This document shows positions 23,908 to 31,084 of a DNA stretch of 35,822 nucleotides, piece by piece. How positions within the stretch are numbered: position 1 is the first letter of the stretch; each line of letters begins with the position of its first letter. The position numbers and the translations under genes are program-made. The DNA is from Mucilaginibacter sp. L294 (GTDB lineage Bacteria; Bacteroidota; Bacteroidia; Sphingobacteriales; Sphingobacteriaceae), in NCBI RefSeq assembly GCF_001636615.1, contig NZ_LGEK01000057.1:1-35822 (forward strand), given 5' to 3'. Below the pieces are notes generated by a model. The model searched no databases, had not been told where the DNA came from, and saw only the letters and a list, made by a program, of their open reading frames with translations.

Positions 23908-25743
23908 TTACTCTACCGTTACCGATTTTGCAAGGTTACGGGGCTGGTCAACATTGCAACCACGCATTACCGCTATATGGTATGATAATAACTGCAATGG
24001 TATTGTTGCCAGTAATGGCACAAAGGTTTCGCCCGTTAACGGAATCTCGATCGTATAATCGGCCATCTCTTTAACATCGGTATCACCTTCTGATACGATA
24101 GCGATTACATGACCTCCACGGGCCTTTACCTCTTGTATATTGCTGATAACTTTCTCGTACGATGAGTTTTTGGTAGCAATAAATACAACCGGCATATCCG
24201 CATCAATTAATGCGATAGGGCCATGTTTCATTTCGGCAGCCGGGTAGCCTTCGGCATGTATGTATGATATCTCCTTAAGCTTCAAAGCACCCTCAAGCGC
24301 AACCGGGAATGAACTGCCACGGCCAAGGAACAAACAGTTGGTTGAATCTTTAAAGCGTTCGGCTATGGCTTTAACCACATCGTTACACTTTAAGGTTTCT
24401 TCAACCAACGCCGGTATCTCATCTAACTCGGTAAGGTATTCAACAAACTTGCTTTGAGTTATAGTGCCCCTTTGCTGGGCAATATAAAATGCTATGAGGG
24501 TTAATATAGTAACCTGCGCGGTAAACGCCTTGGTTGATGCAACACCAATTTCGGGCCCTGCGTGGGTATAAACCCCTGCATGTGTAATACGGGGGATAGA
24601 TGCGCCCACAACGTTACAAATGCCAAAAATGGTTGCGCCTTTTTCTTTGGCCAGTTCAATGGCAGCCATGGTATCGGCAGTTTCGCCCGATTGGGAGATG
24701 GCTATAACCAGGTCTTTTGATGAGATGATAGGGTTACGATACCTGAATTCAGAAGCATACTCAACTTCAACCGGTACACGTGCGTATTCTTCAATTAAAT
24801 ACTCACCAACCAAGCCTGCATGCCATGAAGTACCACAGGCAACGATGATAATACGATCGATATTTTTTAGCTTCTCAATATACTCTTTAATACCACCAAG
24901 CGTAACAATTCCATGTTCAGGGTCAATACGGCCGCGCAGGCAGTCGCGGATAGAGCGTGGCTGCTCGTATATCTCTTTAAGCATAAAGTGATCGTAGCCG
25001 CCTTTTTCAAGCATTTCCAGCTTAAGCTCAAGCTCTTCTATATATGGCGTTTGGATGGTGTTATCAATATTTTTGATCAACAGGTCATCGCGCCTGATAT
25101 ATGCGATCTCGTTATCATTAAGGTAGATAACGTTTTTGGTATACTCTACAATTGGTGTAGCATCTGATGCGATAAAATACTCGCCTTTACCAACACCTAT
25201 TACCATCGGGCTGCCTTTACGTGCTGCTATCAGTTCATCAGGCTCATCTTCGCTCATAATAACTATAGCGTAAGCGCCAACAACACGGTTTAAAGCAAGC
25301 CTCACTGCTTCGCGCAGGCCAAGGCCGGTAACATCTTTTATCTCTTCAATAAGATGTATCAGTACTTCGGTATCTGTATCGCTTTTAAATTCGTGGCCTT
25401 TTGATGCAAGGGCTTCTTTTAAGGTGGCGTAATTTTCAATTATACCATTGTGTATAATAGTTAGCTTGCCATCGCCCGAGGTATGCGGATGTGAATTACG
25501 ATCGCTGGGCACGCCGTGGGTAGCCCAGCGGGTATGCCCCATACCTGCAGATCCTGCAAGGTCTGCACCTTTTACATGGCCTTCAAGCTCGCTTACTTTT
25601 CCTGCCTTTTTAAAAAGTTTTAAGCCATCATTGGCCAGTGCAATACCTGCACTGTCATACCCTCTGTACTCCAGTCTATGAAGACCTTTTATTACTATTG
25701 GATAGGCGTCTCTGAAGCCTATGTAACCTACTATGCCGCACAT
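23908..25743 (-). CDS. glmS: Glutamine--fructose-6-phosphate aminotransferase GlmS
   Basis: GlmS makes glucosamine-6-phosphate, the first step toward UDP-GlcNAc for peptidoglycan and LPS. From ATG 25743 the protein is 611 aa and begins MCGIVGYIG, exposing the N-terminal Cys nucleophile of the glutaminase domain (about 1-225; HTRWATHG, NGIIENY). Two SIS domains follow (CGTSWHAG; ISQSGETADT; GRGSSFPVALEGALKLKEISYIHAEGYPAAEMKHGP) and it ends in DQPRNLAKSVTVE, as the family does. A reading from 25845 would add 34 residues before the essential Cys and cannot be right. No glmS ribozyme is visible. Confidence 0.96.
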   Translation of the reverse strand: MCGIVGYIGFRDAYPIVIKGLHRLEYRGYDSAGIALANDGLKLFKKAGKVSELEGHVKGADLAGSAGMGHTRWATHGVPSDRNSHPHTSGDGKLTIIHNGIIENYATLKEALASKGHEFKSDTDTEVLIHLIEEIKDVTGLGLREAVRLALNRVVGAYAIVIMSEDEPDELIAARKGSPMVIGVGKGEYFIASDATPIVEYTKNVIYLNDNEIAYIRRDDLLIKNIDNTIQTPYIEELELKLEMLEKGGYDHFMLKEIYEQPRSIRDCLRGRIDPEHGIVTLGGIKEYIEKLKNIDRIIIVACGTSWHAGLVGEYLIEEYARVPVEVEYASEFRYRNPIISSKDLVIAISQSGETADTMAAIELAKEKGATIFGICNVVGASIPRITHAGVYTHAGPEIGVASTKAFTAQVTILTLIAFYIAQQRGTITQSKFVEYLTELDEIPALVEETLKCNDVVKAIAERFKDSTNCLFLGRGSSFPVALEGALKLKEISYIHAEGYPAAEMKHGPIALIDADMPVVFIATKNSSYEKVISNIQEVKARGGHVIAIVSEGDTDVKEMADYTIEIPLTGETFVPLLATIPLQLLSYHIAVMRGCNVDQPRNLAKSVTVE

Positions 25744-25787
25744 AAATAATAGAATTTTTGTTTTTATTAATAGAATTAGATGTGCGA

Positions 25788-25817
25788 CAAAAGTAAGGAG
25801 ATAAATAGCATTATCAA
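25788..25817 (-). promoter_or_regulatory. Promoter of glmS
   Basis: On the minus strand TTG (25817-25815) and TACTTTTG (25795-25788) are separated by 19 bp, an ideal Bacteroidota promoter. The leader to ATG 25743 is about 40 nt. Confidence 0.75.
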
Positions 25818-25833
25818 TGCTAAAAATAAGATA

Positions 25834-25866
25834 TAAAAAAAACACCCCATTTGGGGTGTTTCAAAA
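25834..25866 (-). terminator. Terminator of the GT5-like/DUF4270 operon
   Basis: AAACACCCC and GGGGTGTTT form a stem around a 4-nt loop, followed on the minus strand by seven T. It lies between the DUF4270 stop and the glmS promoter. Confidence 0.9.
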
Positions 25867-25880
25867 GGCTTTAAAAAGTT

Positions 25881-27269
25881 TTATTGATTTATTTTGGTAT
25901 AAATAATATTAAGTTTTATCCGGTATGGTGAATTTTTACCCACTACAATTGATCTATCGGCATAGGTTGATACCGGTGTAACATCAACAGTTGTACCTGT
26001 TGGGTCAACAGGGCCAATATAAGTGCCGTAATCTATCGTTTTGCCGCGTAGCAGGTCTTGCAAATAAGCGGTTATTATAAAGTGATATTCGCCTGTGGAC
26101 GAATTGTAGCCGCCGCCAAAGCCTGTTGACCGGGGGTCGGTTGATGAAGCATCCTGCAAAACAACACGCTGGTGTGCAATATCGTACTTATAAAGCGTTA
26201 GCCTTTTACTTGGCGCAAACGGGGTAGTAGTACTGGGGTCAACCTTAACAATCAATTCGGCCCGGTTTAAAATCACATTATCGCTACCACCATCTCCGGC
26301 AAAGATGCCTTTTACATCGGGTAGTGTTAATTTAGCCCTAAGCCCCGCCATGCCTTGTAAATAAACAAGCTCGGAGGGGTTATCTATGGCCGCTTGTACT
26401 TTAACACTATGGGTATGTATAATTTCGGTAACTTTCTTGCCAAGTGATAATGAAATCATAGCGGTATCAACAGTAGAACCGTTAACGTTTTTATAATAAA
26501 CGGCTACAGATGCCGAGTCAAGATTAAAGAACAGGTTACCCCCTACGCCCGGGGTCTGGCTTTTATCTAATGAAATATATAAGCCATTCACCGTGTTTTC
26601 AAAAATGGCGGGGTTGCTTAACGTGGCAGTAGGCGCTAAAAAGAAATTCTGATTAATAAAATTAGGATCAATAGGGATGCGCACCTGTGGCCTAACCTTA
26701 ATTAGCGTATCCGGCCCTCCTGCTACAATGTTTGTTACTTTAATGGTATCATGTGACCTTGCTAAAAATGTTTTTGTACCAAGTAAGGTGCTAAAACTTT
26801 CGAAATGCTTGGTATTATAATATGTTTGCGTAGCTACTATACGCTCTTTAAGCTGGCGGACATCAATTTTATAGGTGGATAAAAGAGAGTCGCCATAAAA
26901 GCCATTAGTTGCGTAAGGCAGTATCAGCCTTGCCGAATCAATGGTTATTGTTCCGGTTGGCAAAGTATACGCTATAGCGCCCGGTGTTGACAGCACTGCT
27001 GCAATATGAGTTTCGGTATTGCCAAGTTCAGGATCATTAAAGTACGACAGGGGAGCCCTAAACGATAGTGGATTGTTGACAGCGGCTGCTGAAACACTGG
27101 TCACAATATCGTCTTCTACAGCCGTGGTTGCCACAATGCTGGTATCAGCTATGAGTTTACCGGCAATCGGTGTAGCCGGGTCTAAGCCTATACCATCCTG
27201 GGTTTTACAGCTATTCAAAATAAAAAGACTTATTAACAGGGTTAATAAGCCTAATTTGTAAAATTTCAT
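25881..27269 (-). CDS. DUF4270 lipoprotein
   Basis: The 462 aa protein has a lipoprotein signal (LLISLFILNSC, lipidated Cys at about residue 21) followed by the DUF4270 start KTQDGIGLDP. The body is beta-rich and repetitive in style (DSARLILPY, YVGTYIGPVDP-like segments), ending in RSIVVGKNSPYRIKLNIIYTKI. Such proteins are probably anchored in the outer membrane of Bacteroidota, with no proven function. The gene follows the glycogen-synthase-like gene by 15 bp and they share promoter and terminator, which suggests an envelope- or polysaccharide-related process. Confidence 0.87.
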   Translation of the reverse strand: MKFYKLGLLTLLISLFILNSCKTQDGIGLDPATPIAGKLIADTSIVATTAVEDDIVTSVSAAAVNNPLSFRAPLSYFNDPELGNTETHIAAVLSTPGAIAYTLPTGTITIDSARLILPYATNGFYGDSLLSTYKIDVRQLKERIVATQTYYNTKHFESFSTLLGTKTFLARSHDTIKVTNIVAGGPDTLIKVRPQVRIPIDPNFINQNFFLAPTATLSNPAIFENTVNGLYISLDKSQTPGVGGNLFFNLDSASVAVYYKNVNGSTVDTAMISLSLGKKVTEIIHTHSVKVQAAIDNPSELVYLQGMAGLRAKLTLPDVKGIFAGDGGSDNVILNRAELIVKVDPSTTTPFAPSKRLTLYKYDIAHQRVVLQDASSTDPRSTGFGGGYNSSTGEYHFIITAYLQDLLRGKTIDYGTYIGPVDPTGTTVDVTPVSTYADRSIVVGKNSPYRIKLNIIYTKINQ

Positions 27270-27284
27270 ATATAATTTTAAAGC

Positions 27285-28109
27285 TTATGCAACATCCACC
27301 AATTGCTCATTGGTGATTTCGTCGTAAAAATTGTAATAATTTTCGAAATCAGAGGTAGAAACGTATTCTAAAACCGATTTATTGCTGTTTTTAACATTAT
27401 TTAACACATCAGCATCAATATCAGCACTGCCTAATACAATGCCGTCGCTGTATTGTATAGCACCCGCGTACATTGCTGTGTTGGTACCATCTTTGTAAAC
27501 TTCGGTATGTGCTTCGGTCATATCGCCCATTACAGCTTTACGCGAAAAATCGGCATCCAGTTTCTCTTTAAAATCATTGCCGTAAATAGAGTAAACTACT
27601 TTTGAATTTTTAAAGGTAGGGTCGTCTTTATATGTTGTTTTTAAATAAGCCGGCACTAAAGCGCTCATCCAGCCGTGGCAGTGGATAACATCTGGTGCCC
27701 AGCCAAGCTTTTTAACAGTTTCTAAAGCGCCTTTGCAGAAAAATATCATGCGCTCGTCATTATCGGCGTAAAATTTACCGTCTTTATCGTTAAACACGTG
27801 CTTGCGCTGAAAATACTCTTCATTATCTAAAAAGTAAACCTGCATGCGTGCTGCCGGAATAGAAGCCACCTTGATGATCAACGGATTATCATTATCGTTT
27901 ATAATAATGTTCATCCCCGATAAACGGATAACTTCATGTAAACGGTTCCTGCGCTCATTAATGTTCCCGAAACGTGGCATCAAAATGCGAATTTCGAAAC
28001 CCTTCTCCTGCATGGCTTGCGGAAGCTGGCGGGTTATTTCGGCAATTTTTGTAAGTTCGAGGAAAGGAGACATTTCATGAGTTATGAACAGTAGTTTTGA
28101 TTTACCCAT
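27285..28109 (-). CDS. Half-length glycogen synthase-like protein (GT5 N-domain only)
   Basis: From ATG 28109 (a GTG one codon upstream is possible) the protein is 274 aa. It matches only the N-terminal Rossmann half of GT5 glycogen/starch synthases: KLLFITHEMSPFLELTKIAEITRQLPQAM, FCKGALETVKKLGWAPDVIHCHGWMSALVPAYLK, then VYSIYGNDF. The C-terminal half that completes the ADP-glucose site in full-length synthases of about 470 aa is absent. The usual N-terminal KxGGL motif is also missing; the equivalent segment reads ELTKIAEI. It may be a non-catalytic relative. It is co-transcribed with the DUF4270 lipoprotein and divergent from panC. Confidence 0.82.
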   Translation of the reverse strand: MGKSKLLFITHEMSPFLELTKIAEITRQLPQAMQEKGFEIRILMPRFGNINERRNRLHEVIRLSGMNIIINDNDNPLIIKVASIPAARMQVYFLDNEEYFQRKHVFNDKDGKFYADNDERMIFFCKGALETVKKLGWAPDVIHCHGWMSALVPAYLKTTYKDDPTFKNSKVVYSIYGNDFKEKLDADFSRKAVMGDMTEAHTEVYKDGTNTAMYAGAIQYSDGIVLGSADIDADVLNNVKNSNKSVLEYVSTSDFENYYNFYDEITNEQLVDVA

Positions 28110-28158
28110 CACTAATCAGTATTAATAAATGTAAAGAAGTTCAAAAAATTTGAGTGTG

Positions 28159-28166
28159 CAAATATA
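28159..28166 (-). promoter_or_regulatory. -7 promoter element of the GT5-like/DUF4270 operon
   Basis: TATATTTG followed by CACAC on the minus strand is a perfect -7 element, about 50 nt upstream of ATG 28109. Confidence 0.6.
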
Positions 28167-28189
28167 AGCATTATTATATGAACTGGCAA

Positions 28190-28205
28190 CCACTTGTGCA
28201 AGTGG
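28190..28205. promoter_or_regulatory. Palindrome in the divergent panC control region
   Basis: CCACTTG and CAAGTGG flank a 2-bp centre. It sits between the divergent GT5-like and panC genes, 24 bp upstream of the former's -7 element, and could be an operator. No adjacent regulator gene points to a protein. Confidence 0.35.
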
Positions 28206-28263
28206 GTTTGGTAGTTTTTAAGTAATTGCACACCTTTACCAAATTTTTGCAACCTTTTTTAGT

Positions 28264-29094
28264 TTGAAAATATTTACCACACGCCGGCAAATCCGGGAAT
28301 ATCTATCCGCACAAAACCCTGCAACTGTTGGGTTTGTACCTACCATGGGCGCGCTGCATAATGGGCACCTATCCTTAATTGCGCAGGCAAAGCAAGGTAA
28401 TAACCTTGTTGTTTGCAGCATTTTTGTTAACCCCACCCAGTTTAACGACCCCAAAGACCTGGAAAATTATCCGCGACCAATTGAGGCCGATATAGCCAAA
28501 CTGGAGCAGGCCGGTTGCGATGTTTTGTTTAACCCTGCCGTTACCGAAATGTATGACGCTAATGAGCAATGGCATTTGGATATAGGCCCGCTTGAACATT
28601 TACTTGAAGGCGAGTTCAGGCCCGGGCATTATCAGGGTGTAACGCAGGTGGTTTACAAACTGCTGGATATTGTTGCCCCCCATACCCTTTACATGGGCCA
28701 AAAAGATTATCAGCAAATTATGGTTATTAGCCGTATGATTGAGCTAATGAACCTCCCGGTAAAAATGGTGATGTGCCCTATTGAACGGGAGGCCGACGGG
28801 CTTGCCATGAGCTCGCGTAATATTCACTTATCGCCGGCCGACAGGCAACACGCGCTTGTTTTATCAAGAACCCTGAACTGGGTAAAAACCTATTTTGATA
28901 TTGATAACCTGCCGCAGCTGCAACAGCAGGCGATAGCGCTGTTAAAAGCCGAAGATGATGTACAGCCCGAATATTTTGAAATAGTTGACGGTAAAACTTT
29001 ATTGCCCGCAGGTAAAGACAGCGCCACTATTGTAGCCCTTACTGCCGCCCGCGTTGGTAAAACACGGCTGATTGATAACATGTTGATGAAGTAG
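28264..29094 (+). CDS. panC: Pantothenate synthetase PanC
   Basis: PanC joins pantoate and beta-alanine with ATP in vitamin B5/CoA synthesis. The 276 aa show VGFVPTMGALHNGHLSL (ATP-binding HxGH-type motif), VVCSIFVNPTQFN, YMGQKDYQQ and the KMSKS-like DGLAMSSRN. The start is TTG at 28264, which gives the expected MKIF N-terminus; no suitable ATG exists upstream. panD, which makes its beta-alanine substrate, follows 89 bp downstream with its own promoter. Confidence 0.95.
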   Translation: MKIFTTRRQIREYLSAQNPATVGFVPTMGALHNGHLSLIAQAKQGNNLVVCSIFVNPTQFNDPKDLENYPRPIEADIAKLEQAGCDVLFNPAVTEMYDANEQWHLDIGPLEHLLEGEFRPGHYQGVTQVVYKLLDIVAPHTLYMGQKDYQQIMVISRMIELMNLPVKMVMCPIEREADGLAMSSRNIHLSPADRQHALVLSRTLNWVKTYFDIDNLPQLQQQAIALLKAEDDVQPEYFEIVDGKTLLPAGKDSATIVALTAARVGKTRLIDNMLMK

Positions 29095-29171
29095 GTAGCA
29101 GATCATGCTATCGTCATGTATATATTACAATGGGGCGATGATGCTATAAACTTTACAGATAAAAATATTCC

Positions 29172-29179
29172 TACCTTTG
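29172..29179 (+). promoter_or_regulatory. -7 promoter element abutting the panD start
   Basis: TACCTTTG, then CACC, then ATG 29184. TTTA at 29152-29155 is a weak -33 candidate 16 bp upstream. The transcript would have almost no leader. Confidence 0.6.
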
Positions 29180-29183
29180 CACC

Positions 29184-29534
29184 ATGATTATTGAGGTATT
29201 AAAATCAAAGCTTCATCGCGTTAAGGTTACACAGGCCGAACTGAACTACGTTGGCAGTATAACCATTGATGAAGACCTTATTGAGGCTGCTAATATCATC
29301 CCGAATGAGAAAGTGCAGATTGTAAATAATAACAACGGCGCCCGTTTTGAAACCTATGTTATAAAAGGCGAACGCGGCAGCGGCACTGTATGCCTTAACG
29401 GCGCAACCGCAAGGCTTGCCCAGGTTGGCGATATCGTTATCATCATGTCATACGCCTACATGGAAGCTGATGAAGCCCGAGCTTATGAGCCTATATTGAT
29501 TTTCCCGGACGCGAATAATAAATTAATAAAGTAG
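29184..29534 (+). CDS. panD: Aspartate 1-decarboxylase PanD
   Basis: PanD decarboxylates aspartate to beta-alanine for pantothenate. The 116 aa proenzyme self-cleaves between Gly24 and Ser25 (NYVGSITID) to generate the pyruvoyl group. Also visible are the catalytic-site KSKLHRVKVTQA, NNNNGARFETYVI, and LNGATARLAQVGDIVIIMSYA. Length is normal. It stands after panC but probably has its own leaderless promoter. Confidence 0.96.
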   Translation: MIIEVLKSKLHRVKVTQAELNYVGSITIDEDLIEAANIIPNEKVQIVNNNNGARFETYVIKGERGSGTVCLNGATARLAQVGDIVIIMSYAYMEADEARAYEPILIFPDANNKLIK

Positions 29535-29565
29535 TTATTCGTTATATTGGCTGCTAAACAGGCTA

Positions 29566-30132
29566 ATGGATCTCTCACCCCTTTTTAACACGTTAAACAA
29601 TATTCAGATTTTATCGACCGACCTACAATCCCGGTTCGCTGAATTTGTTGTTGAAGAACAGGTGCCTAAAAAAACAATCCTGTTAAAAGCAGGAATGGTG
29701 GCTCATCGCATCTATTTTATAAAAAAGGGGTTTGTACGAGCCTTCTATTATAAGGGAGATAACCAGTTCACCAGTTGGTTTATGGGGCAGGGCGAGATCA
29801 TTATTTCTGTTTACAGCTTTTTCTCGCGCAAACCATCATTTGAAAACATCGAAACGTTAGAAGATTGCACCCTGCAATCCATCAGTTGGGAGCAGCTACA
29901 GGAACTGTATGCCACTTATCCAAAATTCAACATTACCGGCCGAATTATCACCGAACAATATTATATCCGTAGCGAAGAACGGGCAATAAACCTGCAAACA
30001 CTAACCGCTACACAACGCTACGAAAAGCTACTGGCCGAATATCCGCAAATAGCGCAGATGGCAACACTTGGGCAAATTGCAACCTATCTGGGTATAAAAC
30101 AGGAAACCCTGAGCCGTATCCGCGCCCGCTGA
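29566..30132 (+). CDS. Crp/Fnr-family transcriptional regulator
   Basis: The 188 aa protein has a cyclic-nucleotide-binding-like domain (about 25-110; KKTILLKAGMVAHRIYFIKKGFVRAFYYKGD) and a C-terminal helix-turn-helix (LGQIATYLGIKQETLSRIRAR). The conserved residues that bind cAMP in Crp are not evident, and there is no N-terminal cysteine cluster for an Fe-S centre as in Fnr, so the signal is unknown. A TTGAC-N4-GTCAA site just past its stop suggests it controls the fatty acid hydroxylase-like gene downstream. Confidence 0.88.
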   Translation: MDLSPLFNTLNNIQILSTDLQSRFAEFVVEEQVPKKTILLKAGMVAHRIYFIKKGFVRAFYYKGDNQFTSWFMGQGEIIISVYSFFSRKPSFENIETLEDCTLQSISWEQLQELYATYPKFNITGRIITEQYYIRSEERAINLQTLTATQRYEKLLAEYPQIAQMATLGQIATYLGIKQETLSRIRAR

Positions 30133-30138
30133 TATTTT

Positions 30139-30152
30139 TTGACTTTAGTCAA
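30139..30152 (+). promoter_or_regulatory. Crp/Fnr-type operator
   Basis: TTGACTTTAGTCAA is a perfect palindrome with TTGAC and GTCAA half-sites 4 bp apart, the geometry of Crp/Fnr superfamily sites. It lies 6 bp after the regulator's stop and about 50 bp before the next ATG (30203), a place suited to activating that gene. Confidence 0.7.
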
Positions 30153-30202
30153 AACTTTTCGCTCCCTTTCAGCGGCAACTTTACAGCATAAAATTAAACG
30201 TT

Positions 30203-30922
30203 ATGCTTATTGTAATTCTCATTTGTTTCGCGCTTTGTTTCATTATCGAAAAAAGCAACCCCGGCTGGAAACTCCCTGCTGTACCTACCTGGACCATCCG
30301 CGTACTGGCTGTAAATTTCGCACAATTAGCTATTGTTACCATTGCAGGCTACACCTGGGAAAAATGGCTGTCGGCTTACTCTGTGTTCCATTTATCAAAT
30401 CATGTACCATCGTGGGCAGGTGGCATTATTGCCTACGTAATTGCCACTTTTATATTCTATTGGTGGCACAGGTGGCGCCACGAAAGCGATTTTTTATGGA
30501 CACGCTTTCACCAGATACATCATAGTGCGCAACGCATCGAAGTAATTACCTCATTTTACAAGCACCCGCTGGAAATGACTGTTAACTCGATAATTGGGAG
30601 CTTACTGGTCTTTACCCTATTGGGGCTAAACACCGAAGCGGGCGCTATCTACACCTTGTGTACTGCACTTGGCGAATTTTTTTACCATACCAATATAAAA
30701 ACGCCAAAGTGGATCGGTTACATATTTCAACGGCCCGAAATGCACCGCATACACCACGAGTATAATAAACACACCAATAATTATGGCGATATAGTTTGGT
30801 GGGACATGCTTTTTGGCACCTACAGCAACCCAAAAGAGTTTACAACCTCATGCGGGTTTGATACAGAAAAAGAGCTGAGACTGGCAGATATGCTTAAATT
30901 TAAAGATGTCCACAAATGCTGA
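30203..30922 (+). CDS. Fatty acid hydroxylase/sterol desaturase-family membrane enzyme
   Basis: A 239 aa polytopic inner-membrane protein with about four hydrophobic segments. The eight-histidine diiron signature is present in order: HRWRHE, FHQIHHS, and HRIHHEYNKHTNNYGD. Family members hydroxylate or desaturate lipids with oxygen; the bacterial substrate (fatty acyl chain, carotenoid or other lipid) cannot be read from sequence. A Crp/Fnr regulator and its probable operator lie directly upstream, so expression likely answers to that regulator. Confidence 0.88.
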   Translation: MLIVILICFALCFIIEKSNPGWKLPAVPTWTIRVLAVNFAQLAIVTIAGYTWEKWLSAYSVFHLSNHVPSWAGGIIAYVIATFIFYWWHRWRHESDFLWTRFHQIHHSAQRIEVITSFYKHPLEMTVNSIIGSLLVFTLLGLNTEAGAIYTLCTALGEFFYHTNIKTPKWIGYIFQRPEMHRIHHEYNKHTNNYGDIVWWDMLFGTYSNPKEFTTSCGFDTEKELRLADMLKFKDVHKC

Positions 30923-30965
30923 TATTACTTTTTACAAAAATCTCGTCATAATCCCTGCAAATTAC

Positions 30966-31000
30966 TATCTTTGCACCCCGACGCTGAGGTCGGGATTTTT
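30966..31000 (+). promoter_or_regulatory. carB promoter with 5'-end hairpin
   Basis: TATCTTTG (30966-30973) is a perfect -7 element. The start of transcription would fall near 30978-30981, at the foot of a hairpin, CCCGAC (30977-30982) with GTCGGG (30989-30994), followed by ATTTTT. The hairpin could be a 5'-end stabiliser of the carB mRNA or the terminator of the preceding gene; the leader to ATG 31085 is about 105 nt. Confidence 0.55.
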
Positions 31001-31084
31001 CGCCTTTCAGCGCATAGGATTTACGTTAAATGGACTACCCATTTTTAACTTTTGAATTTTAACTTTTTGACTTAAAAAAGCCCT

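Noticed and set aside
25744..25830. glmS ribozyme or other riboswitch upstream of glmS
   Set aside because: The leader is only about 40 nt, AT-rich, and shows no ribozyme-like core.
25744..25845. N-terminal extension of GlmS
   Set aside because: The catalytic Cys must follow the initiator Met, and the glmS promoter lies in the extension.
30139..30525. Plus-strand ORF of 128 codons overlapping the hydroxylase gene
   Set aside because: It begins inside the operator palindrome and is out of frame with the clearly conserved hydroxylase.
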